DNA of 17,048 nt from Candidatus Heimdallarchaeota archaeon LC_3 (GCA_001940645.1 MDVS01000092.1:1-17048), one strand, 5' to 3'; counted from the first letter of the stretch, positions 1 through 7,886 are shown. Numbers and translations: made by a program. The notes: a model not told the origin generated them from the sequence alone.

Positions 1-111
1 CACTGGTTCTGGTTCTTTTGTAACCACTGGTTCTGGTTCTTTTGTAACCCCTGGTTCTGGTTTTTTTGTAATCACTGGTTCTGGTTCTTTTGTAATCACT
101 GGTTCTGATTT
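1..111. repeat. 24-bp tandem repeat within the GTPase tail
   Basis: Four direct units at 1-24, 25-48, 49-72 and 73-96, and a fifth that decays after about 15 bases at 97-111. Units 1 and 2 are identical; units 3 and 4 differ at a few positions. The period of 24 bases equals eight codons, so copy number can change without breaking the GTPase frame. The array continues past the left edge, so its full length is unknown. Confidence 0.93.
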
Positions 112-792
112 CGGCTCCGATACTGGTTGATATCCTTCAGATTCATCTATTTTACTTACTAACGGTGCAGTAACTTCTTTAGCTATACCTGGAAGATCTG
201 GTTGTTCCTTGGATTCATTATCTAATAATTTTTCGTATTCTTCGACTAATTTTTCTTCAGGAAGTTCCTGAATAAACAGATTAATTCTCTTCTTTAAATT
301 TTCAATGTTTTCTCCTTTATAAGAAGATATAGGAATATAATCTATAATCTCGGGAACATTAGATAAAATTATTTTGATTAATCCGTCATCAATACGTTTT
401 TTTAAGTCACTTTTAGTACCAATCAGGATAATATCTGGCATATCTAATTTTCGTTTATAAAAATAGTTTTTTATCTTTTTAAACCAAATTTGTAAGTTAT
501 TTAAACTAGAAAATCGATCTAGAGAAAAAGCGAGTAATATTAATGAAGCATTTTTTAAAACAAGATCTGGAAGCACTTCTAAAGGATGAGCGGTACTATC
601 TTGACCTGCTAAATCGTAAAATAATATCTCATCTTGTGCTACTTTTATGGTTTCGACTTCTAAGAACGCAGTTTTCCTTGTATTAAAAATATCTTTCCCT
701 GTTGTATTTTTTAGAACTTTAAGTAAAGTAGTTTTTCCAACTCCCCCATCTCCCAGAATAACCATTTTTTGTTTGTTATCGGCGTTACTCAT
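1..792 (-). CDS. Ras-superfamily small GTPase with EPEP-repeat tail (3' end cut by window)
   Basis: Predicted small GTP-binding switch protein. The frame is open from the ATG at 790-792 to the window edge, giving 264 residues with no stop, so the gene is partial. The G domain spans about residues 8-180: P-loop GDGGVGKTT at 14-22, G3 motif DLAGQ at 60-64 (the Gln matching Ras Gln61 is kept), G4 motif TKSD at 126-129 (Thr in place of the usual Asn), and G5-like ISSYKG at 155-160. After a charged linker, residues 233-264 are four 8-residue units of the form EPEPV(I/V)TK, encoded by a 24-bp tandem repeat. The ATG start is supported by an AGGAG at 801-805, eight bases upstream. Asgard archaea encode many such Ras/Rab-like GTPases. 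It lies divergent from a longin-like gene. The C-terminal end, including any lipid-anchor motif, lies outside the window. GTPase identity is firm; the cellular role is unknown. Confidence 0.9.
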   Translation of the reverse strand, partial: MSNADNKQKMVILGDGGVGKTTLLKVLKNTTGKDIFNTRKTAFLEVETIKVAQDEILFYDLAGQDSTAHPLEVLPDLVLKNASLILLAFSLDRFSSLNNLQIWFKKIKNYFYKRKLDMPDIILIGTKSDLKKRIDDGLIKIILSNVPEIIDYIPISSYKGENIENLKKRINLFIQELPEEKLVEEYEKLLDNESKEQPDLPGIAKEVTAPLVSKIDESEGYQPVSEPKSEPVITKEPEPVITKKPEPGVTKEPEPVVTKEPEPV

Positions 793-800
793 TATCTCCT

Positions 801-805
801 CTCCT
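801..805 (-). promoter_or_regulatory. Shine-Dalgarno site of the GTPase gene
   Basis: Read on the minus strand this is AGGAG, eight bases upstream of the ATG at 790-792. A second GGAG at 796-799 is too close to the start to be the main site. It supports the chosen start. Confidence 0.65.
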
Positions 806-895
806 ATCAGTTGTTTGAGATATTATTGGTGTTACTCCGTGATGAATCCATTATTTAATACCTATGTTATAAACCCTAGCGGAAATGAATACTGC

Positions 896-915
896 TCTCA
901 AATTTGCATTTGAGA
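896..915. promoter_or_regulatory. 8-bp inverted repeat, possible operator
   Basis: The arms TCTCAAAT and ATTTGAGA flank the four bases TTGC and pair perfectly. The site lies about 104 bases upstream of the GTPase start and 216 bases upstream of the longin-like start. It has no following U-run, so an operator is more likely than a terminator. Function is inferred from symmetry and position only. Confidence 0.3.
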
Positions 916-1131
916 TTTAATAAATAGACTGATAAATAGTCAGGTTTATCTTAACATTATTATCTGTTATTTTAAATATTTCTATACGTTAGTTTTTATT
1001 GGAATAATGAATAATAATTAATGTTTAAATAGCTTTCAGAATTAAAGTAAAACAGTAACAAATTAATCTTTAGATTTAATAAATTTAAAATTAAAAAAAA
1101 ACAAAATTTTATTAATTTTCCGGCTATAATT

Positions 1132-2163
1132 ATGATTATTAAAGATCTTTTTATTGTTTCGAATGAAGGGCGAACGTATTATCACTACAAAAGTGCCACC
1201 TCAAACTATAATATAGATTTAAATTTATTTTCTGGTTTTGTGGCTGCTCTATCAGTATTCACATCTTCTTTATCCGAACAAAAGAAAATTGAGTTCCTAA
1301 AACTTCAAGATGACGAGATGTATTTCACTGTTGAACAGGACATAATAGTAGCAAGTATAATGGCTGTTAGCGGAGTTGAACAGCGTGTCATCGAATACTT
1401 AATGAAATTTGTTGGAAAAAAATTTCTTGACAAACATTTTGTTAATATGAAAAAACCAGGATTTAATTGGGATAGTATAACAGAAGCCTTTACTAAAGAA
1501 ATTGAAGATGTCTGGTCTACTGATGATGTTTATGAAGAAACCAAGAGAGAATTAATATCAGAATTTATGGCTAAATCTTTAGAAGGCGAATTATCTCCAG
1601 AGTTGCTTCAGTGGAAAATAACATCACTCTTTCTAGGTTCAACACCAGATGAAGTAGAAAAAACCTTAGGTAAAGTTTATCGGTTCAAAGAAGATCTTTT
1701 CTCAATGACAAATGATCCAATACTTCGTGCCGGACTTACTGAGGCTTTGGATAATATAATTCAAGATTTATCAAAAATTCTACCCAAAAAATCTGGTTCA
1801 TTACTTGTCATTACTGACAATCGGGATCATTATGAGTTACTTTATAGAAAATGTTTAGGGTATCATCTTTTTTGTATTCCAGTAAAGACTATTGATGATT
1901 TAAAAAGTATTGTGACTTTTTGGAAAGACGAAACTTCATATAGCATAGTTTATATGAATCCAACAATATCAATTGAAGAATATAGAAAATTAAAATCAAT
2001 TCCTTCTAAGGGAAAAATTTTTGTTTGGATTAATAAAATTCCAACTGAATTAAGAGATAAATCTGCTTCTCATCATAACATAAAACTTTCTCATCAGTTA
2101 CCATCATTTAGTGAAATGTTTTCAAAAATTATGAAGGAATCAGAGCTTATAGAAGCAACGTAA
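1132..2163 (+). CDS. Longin/roadblock-like protein with receiver-like C-terminus
   Basis: A 343-residue soluble protein. Residues 1-100 look like a longin or roadblock-type domain, the small alpha/beta fold that binds or regulates small GTPases in membrane traffic. The pattern is two opening strands (IKDLFIVSNEGRTYYHYK), a helix (about 34-47), then strands and a second helix. Residues 100-215 are mostly helical and charged. Residues about 222-340 follow the order of a response-regulator receiver: strand LLVIT with acidic D229 and D232, a helix, a strand YSIVYMNP in which N276 falls where the phospho-acceptor Asp is expected, and FVWINK with K302 in the conserved Lys position. It would then be a pseudo-receiver. 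Both domain calls rest on sequence pattern only. No Shine-Dalgarno precedes the ATG. Being divergent from a small GTPase, it could be that GTPase's partner, which is inference. Confidence 0.6.
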   Translation: MIIKDLFIVSNEGRTYYHYKSATSNYNIDLNLFSGFVAALSVFTSSLSEQKKIEFLKLQDDEMYFTVEQDIIVASIMAVSGVEQRVIEYLMKFVGKKFLDKHFVNMKKPGFNWDSITEAFTKEIEDVWSTDDVYEETKRELISEFMAKSLEGELSPELLQWKITSLFLGSTPDEVEKTLGKVYRFKEDLFSMTNDPILRAGLTEALDNIIQDLSKILPKKSGSLLVITDNRDHYELLYRKCLGYHLFCIPVKTIDDLKSIVTFWKDETSYSIVYMNPTISIEEYRKLKSIPSKGKIFVWINKIPTELRDKSASHHNIKLSHQLPSFSEMFSKIMKESELIEAT

Positions 2164-2301
2164 TCATCATAATAAAATTTTTCATATCACTAATTTTTAA
2201 ACAACTATAGGATTAAATTAAAAGGTAATTAAAATATTATTTTTTCTAAGAAGTAAAAAAAAGAATAGATAAATGTGTGAAAATTTAAAAAAATTGTTTA
2301 A

Positions 2302-4680
2302 TTAGGTATCATTATTATCGCTTTCTTCATTTGAATTTTCTGATTCTTCATCTTGAGATGCGTAATCATCTACTATATCTAATGATCCATCTTTCTCAGC
2401 TTTGTCTAATTTCTTTTCTCTTTCTTCTCCAAGGTGATTTTCTTCATCATCCTTATCGTAAACATCTGGAACATCGATGAAACTTTTTATTTCTCTTTTG
2501 TTACTATCTTCAATAGAATATTCATCTTTTTTTGAAGAGTCATAATAAATAGAAACGTCATGTTCTTGCATCATTTGTGTCGATGTTCCGAACATAATAT
2601 CAGCTCTTTTCATTTGTTCTCTTAGTCTTTTGACATTATCAATTTGACCTCTATTAAGATAAACTAAACTAGCTAGTACTACTCCAGGTAAACTTGCAGC
2701 ACAAATTAAAAAGAAAAGTCCTATCGTCCATAAGCCAGTAGAAACAATAAAATTTAAATTAAAGGCTAAGAGACTCTCCAAGGAAGAAATTAGAAATTGA
2801 TCATCGAACGATGTACCAGTAATATTCGCACGGATAGCAGTAGATCCAGCTGTTCCTAACCCTAAAATTGCACCAATTCCTACCAATTTGTTAAAACCAT
2901 CTCTTACGATATTGGAGACTCTTTCGATTGCATTAACATCTCCTGTTTCTCCCCAATTAACTCTTTTGAGACCAGAATCTTGCATAGTCCAAATAAAAGG
3001 AGTCCAAAAAGTCAGTAATATGGGTAAAATCGGAGCTATAATCAATATTGACCAAAAATTTTCTGGTTTATTTGTCACTGTTACTAATAGCACTGAAAGT
3101 GTTGCTGCAAGAGCTACTGGAAAGAATATAGTGTCTCTCCACCGTTCTGTTATTAATTCCTTAAACGCTGGTCTATAACCGGCAAAATTATAATCATGAA
3201 CAGCGATTGCCTCTAAATACCAGTCTCCAGAGAATTGAAAGAATTGAGTTAACTCTAACAGCTTACCGATTCTACCTTTAAAAGCTAGTGCAAATCTTGT
3301 TGTTAATCTTCCTCCTACTCTCCTCCATATACCAAAAATTGATACTACTATAGCAATAGCAACATTAATAACTATTAAATTCATAACAGTGGGTAAAGTA
3401 ATTTCTAAAGCATTAGCAATGACTGGTCCATTCAAAATAAAAGGAAGAACTTGGAAAACATCTTTAGCTTCTCCAATGTACAATAATCCAAATTTATAAT
3501 TCAAAGTTTCTCCATTACGTCGAATTAAAAGCTTAGGGTTATCAGTAGCTCCTCTTGAATCAAGAATATTACCTTTATGTTCAACAAAAACTTCCCCTTC
3601 TTGTACACATCTCAATCCTGCAGTAATATCACGTTTTATATAGCACCCAATAGCGATATTTGTTTCTGTTCCAATTAAATCGGTGTAAATTAATTCTTGA
3701 TTAACTAAAACATTTTCAAATACTATGACACTTGGTAAGAGCTGAAAATTATTAACTTTTACAAAAAAGTAATTACCTCCAGGAATCCCTTCCTCAATGC
3801 CAGATAAAAATCCAAACATCCCGATTGGTTCAGCATATTTTGAACATTCTCCAGTTCCAAATGTACAAAAGACTTGACTGGGTTCTTCTGGAAAAGGAAG
3901 TATTGAGGTGTCAAATGTTTGGTTAAGGAATTGAGGGGAGACCAATTGTCGTTTTCCTTCAATTAAGCATATATCCTTTTTCTCTCTTATTAAAATCGTC
4001 CCTCCTGCTTGACTACAATCAAAATTAACATCAATTAAATTTGCTTCATATAATCCTGTGTTTGAATTAAATTTTAATTTACAATCAAATTTATTTGTGA
4101 AATCTGAACATAAAATGTCTTCATTGGTCCTATTAGCAACTAAAATTTCACCTACCAAAACCGGTCTTGTCGAATTATCTGATAAGATTTCTGATTTAAT
4201 ATGAATCGGAGAGATATTACACAAACCTTCATTTTGAGAAGATAGAAACGAAAACTCTTCACATAAAACATCTTGGTCTAATGGGTTTATTGAGAGAAGT
4301 CGTCCTAGAAAAACAGGTTCAATTTCGTCCTCATCAGTGTTGGGACGCGTAATGACGATATTAGATCCAGTTGCTAAGGTCCTATTTATCATTGCTAATT
4401 CGTTATTTAAAAGAAGATTACTTTTTATATCCTCTCTATCCCTAATTTCATCATAAAGTAACCAATCACAGGACTCACTACGATATTCCTCACATTCTTC
4501 TAATCCAATATTTCCTCCGTCTATATTAACTAGGGAGGGACTATAACTTATGTTGTCAAAAGTAATAGCAATTCCTACAATAGCGGATGCAATTGCACCA
4601 ATAATTAAAGAAAAAATTGTAATACCAATGAAAACCTTAATAAACATGAATCTTGTTGCTTTTCGTAATTTATAGACCAA
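2302..4680 (-). CDS. Large unrecognised membrane protein with ectodomain and acidic tail
   Basis: A 792-residue protein I do not recognise. A hydrophobic anchor lies at about 13-37. Residues 40-415 form a probably extracellular domain with repeated Cys (for example in GLEECEEY, SCDWL, VLCEEF, CSKYAE) and several Asn-X-Ser/Thr sites. Further membrane segments lie near 431-452, 516-536, 543-565, 598-616 and 640-677, the last long enough to be two helices. Residues about 690-792 are cytoplasmic and very rich in Asp, Glu, Lys and Ser. The start is TTG at 4678-4680, supported by AGGTG at 4687-4691, six bases upstream; the next Met is residue 12. It stands alone on its strand, convergent with the longin-like gene. 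The topology suggests a receptor, channel or protein-assembly role, but no catalytic motif is visible. Confidence 0.8.
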   Translation of the reverse strand: MVYKLRKATRFMFIKVFIGITIFSLIIGAIASAIVGIAITFDNISYSPSLVNIDGGNIGLEECEEYRSESCDWLLYDEIRDREDIKSNLLLNNELAMINRTLATGSNIVITRPNTDEDEIEPVFLGRLLSINPLDQDVLCEEFSFLSSQNEGLCNISPIHIKSEILSDNSTRPVLVGEILVANRTNEDILCSDFTNKFDCKLKFNSNTGLYEANLIDVNFDCSQAGGTILIREKKDICLIEGKRQLVSPQFLNQTFDTSILPFPEEPSQVFCTFGTGECSKYAEPIGMFGFLSGIEEGIPGGNYFFVKVNNFQLLPSVIVFENVLVNQELIYTDLIGTETNIAIGCYIKRDITAGLRCVQEGEVFVEHKGNILDSRGATDNPKLLIRRNGETLNYKFGLLYIGEAKDVFQVLPFILNGPVIANALEITLPTVMNLIVINVAIAIVVSIFGIWRRVGGRLTTRFALAFKGRIGKLLELTQFFQFSGDWYLEAIAVHDYNFAGYRPAFKELITERWRDTIFFPVALAATLSVLLVTVTNKPENFWSILIIAPILPILLTFWTPFIWTMQDSGLKRVNWGETGDVNAIERVSNIVRDGFNKLVGIGAILGLGTAGSTAIRANITGTSFDDQFLISSLESLLAFNLNFIVSTGLWTIGLFFLICAASLPGVVLASLVYLNRGQIDNVKRLREQMKRADIMFGTSTQMMQEHDVSIYYDSSKKDEYSIEDSNKREIKSFIDVPDVYDKDDEENHLGEEREKKLDKAEKDGSLDIVDDYASQDEESENSNEESDNNDT

Positions 4681-4686
4681 ATATTA

Positions 4687-4691
4687 CACCT
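4687..4691 (-). promoter_or_regulatory. Shine-Dalgarno deciding a TTG start
   Basis: Minus-strand AGGTG lies six bases before TTG 4678-4680. This archaeal-type ribosome-binding site favours the TTG over the internal ATG at residue 12 of the membrane protein. Confidence 0.6.
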
Positions 4692-4848
4692 AATGTTATA
4701 CTAATTCAATTGATTATAGTAGACCAATATTCAAGTAAAATTATTTTATTTTACATACAAAAAACTAATATTATTTATTATTCTCTGATTTATTATTTTT
4801 TAAAAAGATATTGACTACTATAAAAAGAATATAGATAAAATACCTTAA

Positions 4849-5007
4849 GAAATTAGAATAAATAAAGCTCACAAGATTGGTTTATTAGTCAATCCGAGGA
4901 CTATAAATACATTAGAGTATTTAAATAAAGCTCTTCAATTAAATGTTAAAGCGATTATAACAGATGACTTAATCAGATATAAAAATATTCGTAATTTATT
5001 TCTTTAA
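4849..5007 (+). pseudogene. Truncated reading frame upstream of the methyltransferase
   Basis: The frame is open for 52 codons after a TAA at 4846-4848 and ends at TAA 5005-5007. It has no start codon at its left end, and the translation is well-mixed and protein-like (KIGLLVNPRTINTLEYLNKA, then NVKAIITDDLIRYKN). It is in the same frame as the methyltransferase that begins at 5053, and the 15 codons between the stop and that ATG (GGRVISNYDATVSNK) also read as plausible protein. It may be the 3' end of a decayed gene, possibly once fused to or overlapping the methyltransferase. The family is not recognised. Confidence 0.4.
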
Positions 5008-5052
5008 GGTGGTAGAGTTATTTCAAATTATGATGCAACTGTTTCAAATAAG

Positions 5053-5844
5053 ATGACTATTGCTAGCTATCCTGGAGGGAAAAGCAATAAAAAAAAGCAT
5101 AAAATATTATATCAATCAATTCCAAAAAATATCAATTATTTGGTAGATCTATTTACCGGCTTAAGTAATTTTTACTTAGGTATAAATAAGAGAACTAAAT
5201 TTGCTTTGTTAAATGATTTGGATTCAGAAGTTTATTCATTATTATTATGTATTAAGGATAAAGAATTATTAAATAAATTAATAAATCAAGTGAAGAAAAT
5301 ACAACCGATTGAAAAGAAAGACTATTATTACTGGAAGAGCTTTAAACCTCCTAGTGAACTTGAAAAAGCAATAAGATTACTTGTAATTTTAAATTGTTCA
5401 CCTAATGGAGCAGGAGGAGGTTATTCCAATGAAAAAGCTCATAGACATTGGTATACAAATAAAATTCCAATCTGGAAAGAAATTTGTAAATTATTTCAAA
5501 AGACCCAAATTACAAATTTTGATTATACATTGATACTTGAAGATATTATAGCTGGAAAAACTAAAGTTGATCTTCTATATCTTGATCCTCCATATTTTAA
5601 AGTAGCAGAAAAAGGTAAACTGTATCGTAATTATAATTCCATTGATTTGGATAGATTCAAAACCTATTTAAGCAAAATAGATTCTCAATGGATATTATCC
5701 AATAGAGATTGCTATGAAGTTAGAGAAACTTTTTCAGAATATTATCAGAAATCTTATAATACTTACAATGATATGAATAATCAAAAAAATAAAAATCCTG
5801 AAATTATTATTTCAAATTATAAAATAAAATCATTTCAGACATAA
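5053..5844 (+). CDS. D12-class DNA adenine N6-methyltransferase (Dam-like, orphan)
   Basis: Predicted to transfer a methyl group from S-adenosylmethionine to N6 of adenine in a short DNA site. The 263 residues fit the D12 (Dam/EcoRV-methylase) family. The N-terminus has the family's SYPGGK motif (residues 5-10), then an AdoMet-binding VDLFTGLSNFYLG (31-43), and the catalytic DPPY at 178-181 within LLYLDPPYF. A C-terminal ILSNRDCYEVRE segment and NPEIIISNY near the end also match family layout. The start is chosen because PGGK is normally close to the N-terminus. No restriction endonuclease or specificity subunit lies nearby, so it is an orphan enzyme, perhaps acting in gene regulation, self-protection or as mobile-element cargo. 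It is very Lys/Asn/Ile-rich and adjoins a gene remnant, which suggests horizontal arrival. The target site cannot be read from sequence. Confidence 0.85.
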   Translation: MTIASYPGGKSNKKKHKILYQSIPKNINYLVDLFTGLSNFYLGINKRTKFALLNDLDSEVYSLLLCIKDKELLNKLINQVKKIQPIEKKDYYYWKSFKPPSELEKAIRLLVILNCSPNGAGGGYSNEKAHRHWYTNKIPIWKEICKLFQKTQITNFDYTLILEDIIAGKTKVDLLYLDPPYFKVAEKGKLYRNYNSIDLDRFKTYLSKIDSQWILSNRDCYEVRETFSEYYQKSYNTYNDMNNQKNKNPEIIISNYKIKSFQT

Positions 5845-6096
5845 AAATTTCTTTGATTTTTTCAGATATAAATTTATATTATTTATATTGATTAGAATAA
5901 ATGTAATAAATCAATATTGTCCTGTTGACTTTGATTTAATATACTAGTAAAAATTCTACTATTCACATATAAAACAGTATTTCTTTCATTTTTCTTTCTT
6001 TATCGACATATCTTTTAATGGATGACAAATCAGGAATTTTGTTCTTTTTTAACAAATTAATAATATTTAATTACATGATTTCTCTAAGTATTAATC

Positions 6097-6579
6097 ATGA
6101 ATAATTCATTTGAATATAAGCTTCGATTATTAAGAATTTGGGAATTTCTTGATTTAAAATTTTCAACATCTGAAGAAGCAGTAAAACAATCTGAAATTAT
6201 TGATCATGCATTAAATAATAAACTAGGATCAAGAAAAAGCATAATCAACGTTTTACAAAAGTTTGTGGAAACTAACATGATTCATGAATTAGAACTACCT
6301 TCTAAAGGTCCTGGAAGGCCAAAAAAAGCATATAAAAGGTGGCAAAGTGTGGATGAACCATTATTAATAAATTTAGGAGAATTACCACCTACTTTAAATG
6401 AATATATAACAAAGAGATCTGAAAAACTACACTTGGGTAAAGGTAAAGTTATGCTACAAATGGTAGTTTGGGCATTTTTACAATTTTACGAAGAACAACA
6501 ATATAACCTGCGAGGTCCCTACCCTGTGCCAAAACATTTAAGCGGTCCAATTTCTCCTAGAGATATGTCAAAAACTTAA
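6097..6579 (+). CDS. Winged-helix DNA-binding regulator with AT-hook-like motif
   Basis: A 160-residue protein. Residues 5-67 fit a winged helix: helix RLLRIWEFLDL, a helix with SEIIDHALNN, then the likely recognition helix SRKSIINVLQKFVETNMI and a short wing. It is followed by GPGRPKKAYKRW at 71-82, where the GRPKK core resembles an AT-hook for minor-groove contact. Residues 90-140 (GELPPTLNEYITKRSEKLHL onward) may be a small helical dimerisation segment. The start is ATG 6097; a TATA-like TAATATTTAATTA lies at about 6061-6073, which would give a short leader. The TAA stop (6577-6579) shares bases with the stop of the convergent MFS gene. The family is not named with confidence, and the regulatory target is unknown. 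Confidence 0.6.
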   Translation: MNNSFEYKLRLLRIWEFLDLKFSTSEEAVKQSEIIDHALNNKLGSRKSIINVLQKFVETNMIHELELPSKGPGRPKKAYKRWQSVDEPLLINLGELPPTLNEYITKRSEKLHLGKGKVMLQMVVWAFLQFYEEQQYNLRGPYPVPKHLSGPISPRDMSKT

Positions 6580-7886
6580 ATTAGTTGTTTGCTTAATTTT
6601 TCATGTTTTTTTGAGTATTTATAATATATAAATAAAGCTAATATTAATCCCAAGAAAACTACTAAAGCCGCAGAAATATAGGCAACAGTATAAGCATAAA
6701 CTTCATCAAAGTTAGAATTAATCAAATAGTCTGTTATAGGTCCAGTAAAAAACGTACCTCCAATTCCCCATGACAGAAAAAATGCAGCATTATAAATTCC
6801 AAATAATTTTCCACGTGAATGTGGAGGAATCATTCCTGCAACAATGGAATAGCTTGTTGCTTCTAATATAAGATGAACAAACCAAATATTAAATCCAAAA
6901 ATTAAAGTTAACAAAAGAAATGGACTGAATACGAAAGCTATTAATGATATCATAACAAAAACAGTAGCAATCATATACACTTTCCAATCTCCTAATTTTC
7001 TTACTAATAAGGGTGTGATTAATCCAGCTACTATTATACTGAATGAAGAAATTCCTTCAAATGCTCCAATCACAAGCTCATTGGCATTGAAACGATGCAC
7101 TAGGAAAAAATTACTAATTATTACAACGGAATTTCTTCCAAAATTTATCAAAGCCAAAGATATTAGAAAAAGAGTGAATAATATAACATTGAAGGAATTT
7201 CGATTGGGGTTAATACTAGAATCCTGGACAGAAGAATCAATAGAAGATTTGCGCTCTTTATCCCTATAAACGAGATCCTTATTTGAAACACTTGATTGCA
7301 TGATAATAGCTGTCAAAAAGATAACTAAACTAGTTAAGAAAAATAAAGGACCTAATAAGAAACCCCCTCCTTCATTTCCCCCATAACTATAAAGTAAAGC
7401 TGCAGCTCCTACTCCAATCATTCTACCTATTCCTCCAAATGCACCCAATCTTCCCATCATTGAACTTCTATCTTTTTGTTCTGTAACATCAGCTAAAAGA
7501 GCAGCCCAAGCGACATTTGATGCACTCCAAATTGTTTCAACAAAAGTTAAACCAATTGTGATAACCCAACCAGCTATATAAGGAGAATAATTGGTATAAG
7601 CTTGATTGTGAAGCCACCAAACGATAAAAATTCCAATTGCAGCTAAAATTTCACTCCAAACTACCATGTATTTTCTATTATATATTTTATCAGCAATAGG
7701 TCCCCAAATAAAAGATTGAGCGATAGAAGAGGCAAGCATAGAAAATGTAGCAAAAAAAGTCGATTCTGTAACAGAGAATCCTAAAACAAAATGAAGATAC
7801 AAAGATAGAAATGCGTAAAACATTCCTCGTCTAAAATAAGCGAGAACCTGAAAAGAAGACAGCTTAAAAAAAATTTCTGTTTTCAA
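6576..7886 (-). CDS. Major facilitator superfamily transporter
   Basis: A 436-residue integral membrane protein with about 12 hydrophobic segments in two halves, separated by a charged loop (about 200-230). The loop after segment 2 carries an MFS motif-A-like GPIADKIYNRK, and a related LVRKLGDWK occurs in the second half. The substrate cannot be deduced from sequence. It is the last gene of a three-gene operon. Its start is TTG at 7884-7886, overlapping the lipoate-ligase stop in a TTGA arrangement, so translation is probably coupled; the next Met is residue 22 and would delete most of the first helix. Its stop codon (6576-6578) overlaps that of the convergent winged-helix gene. Operon context hints at a sulfur compound, lipoate-related or metabolite export/import role, which is inference. 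Confidence 0.88.
   Translation of the reverse strand: MKTEIFFKLSSFQVLAYFRRGMFYAFLSLYLHFVLGFSVTESTFFATFSMLASSIAQSFIWGPIADKIYNRKYMVVWSEILAAIGIFIVWWLHNQAYTNYSPYIAGWVITIGLTFVETIWSASNVAWAALLADVTEQKDRSSMMGRLGAFGGIGRMIGVGAAALLYSYGGNEGGGFLLGPLFFLTSLVIFLTAIIMQSSVSNKDLVYRDKERKSSIDSSVQDSSINPNRNSFNVILFTLFLISLALINFGRNSVVIISNFFLVHRFNANELVIGAFEGISSFSIIVAGLITPLLVRKLGDWKVYMIATVFVMISLIAFVFSPFLLLTLIFGFNIWFVHLILEATSYSIVAGMIPPHSRGKLFGIYNAAFFLSWGIGGTFFTGPITDYLINSNFDEVYAYTVAYISAALVVFLGLILALFIYYKYSKKHEKLSKQLI

Larger units (their letters stand above)
793..1131. other. Divergent intergenic region between GTPase and longin-like gene
   Basis: This 339-base AT-rich gap must hold promoters for both divergent genes. It contains one clear inverted repeat, with arms at 896-903 and 908-915. 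An A/T-rich stretch at about 1101-1115 (AAAATTTTATTAA) sits 17-31 bases before the longin-like ATG, and that gene has no Shine-Dalgarno sequence, so a leaderless or very short transcript from a TATA-like element is possible. I see no RNA gene or plausible small reading frame here. Confidence 0.5.
4681..5052. other. AT-rich gap containing a broken coding remnant
   Basis: Bases 4681-4848 are very AT-rich, with stops in the frames checked and no recognisable element. From 4849 onward the sequence reads as protein-like codons in the frame of the downstream methyltransferase. The left part presumably holds the promoter of the minus-strand membrane protein gene. Confidence 0.45.

Noticed and set aside
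1..111. Repeat array resembling a CRISPR
   Set aside because: Units are contiguous with no unique spacers, the period is 24 bases, and the array lies in frame inside the GTPase gene.
647..913. 88-codon plus-strand frame opposite the GTPase start
   Set aside because: It is antisense to the P-loop region of the well-supported GTPase gene, and its translation has no recognisable domain.
2888..3178. Plus-strand frame opposite the large membrane protein
   Set aside because: It is complementary to predicted membrane helices of the minus gene, and I see no ribosome-binding site or domain.
5008..5052. tRNA-like string GGTGGTAGAGTT before the methyltransferase
   Set aside because: It resembles a tRNA D-arm, but no matching acceptor stem, anticodon arm or GGTTCAAATC-type T-arm can be placed around it.
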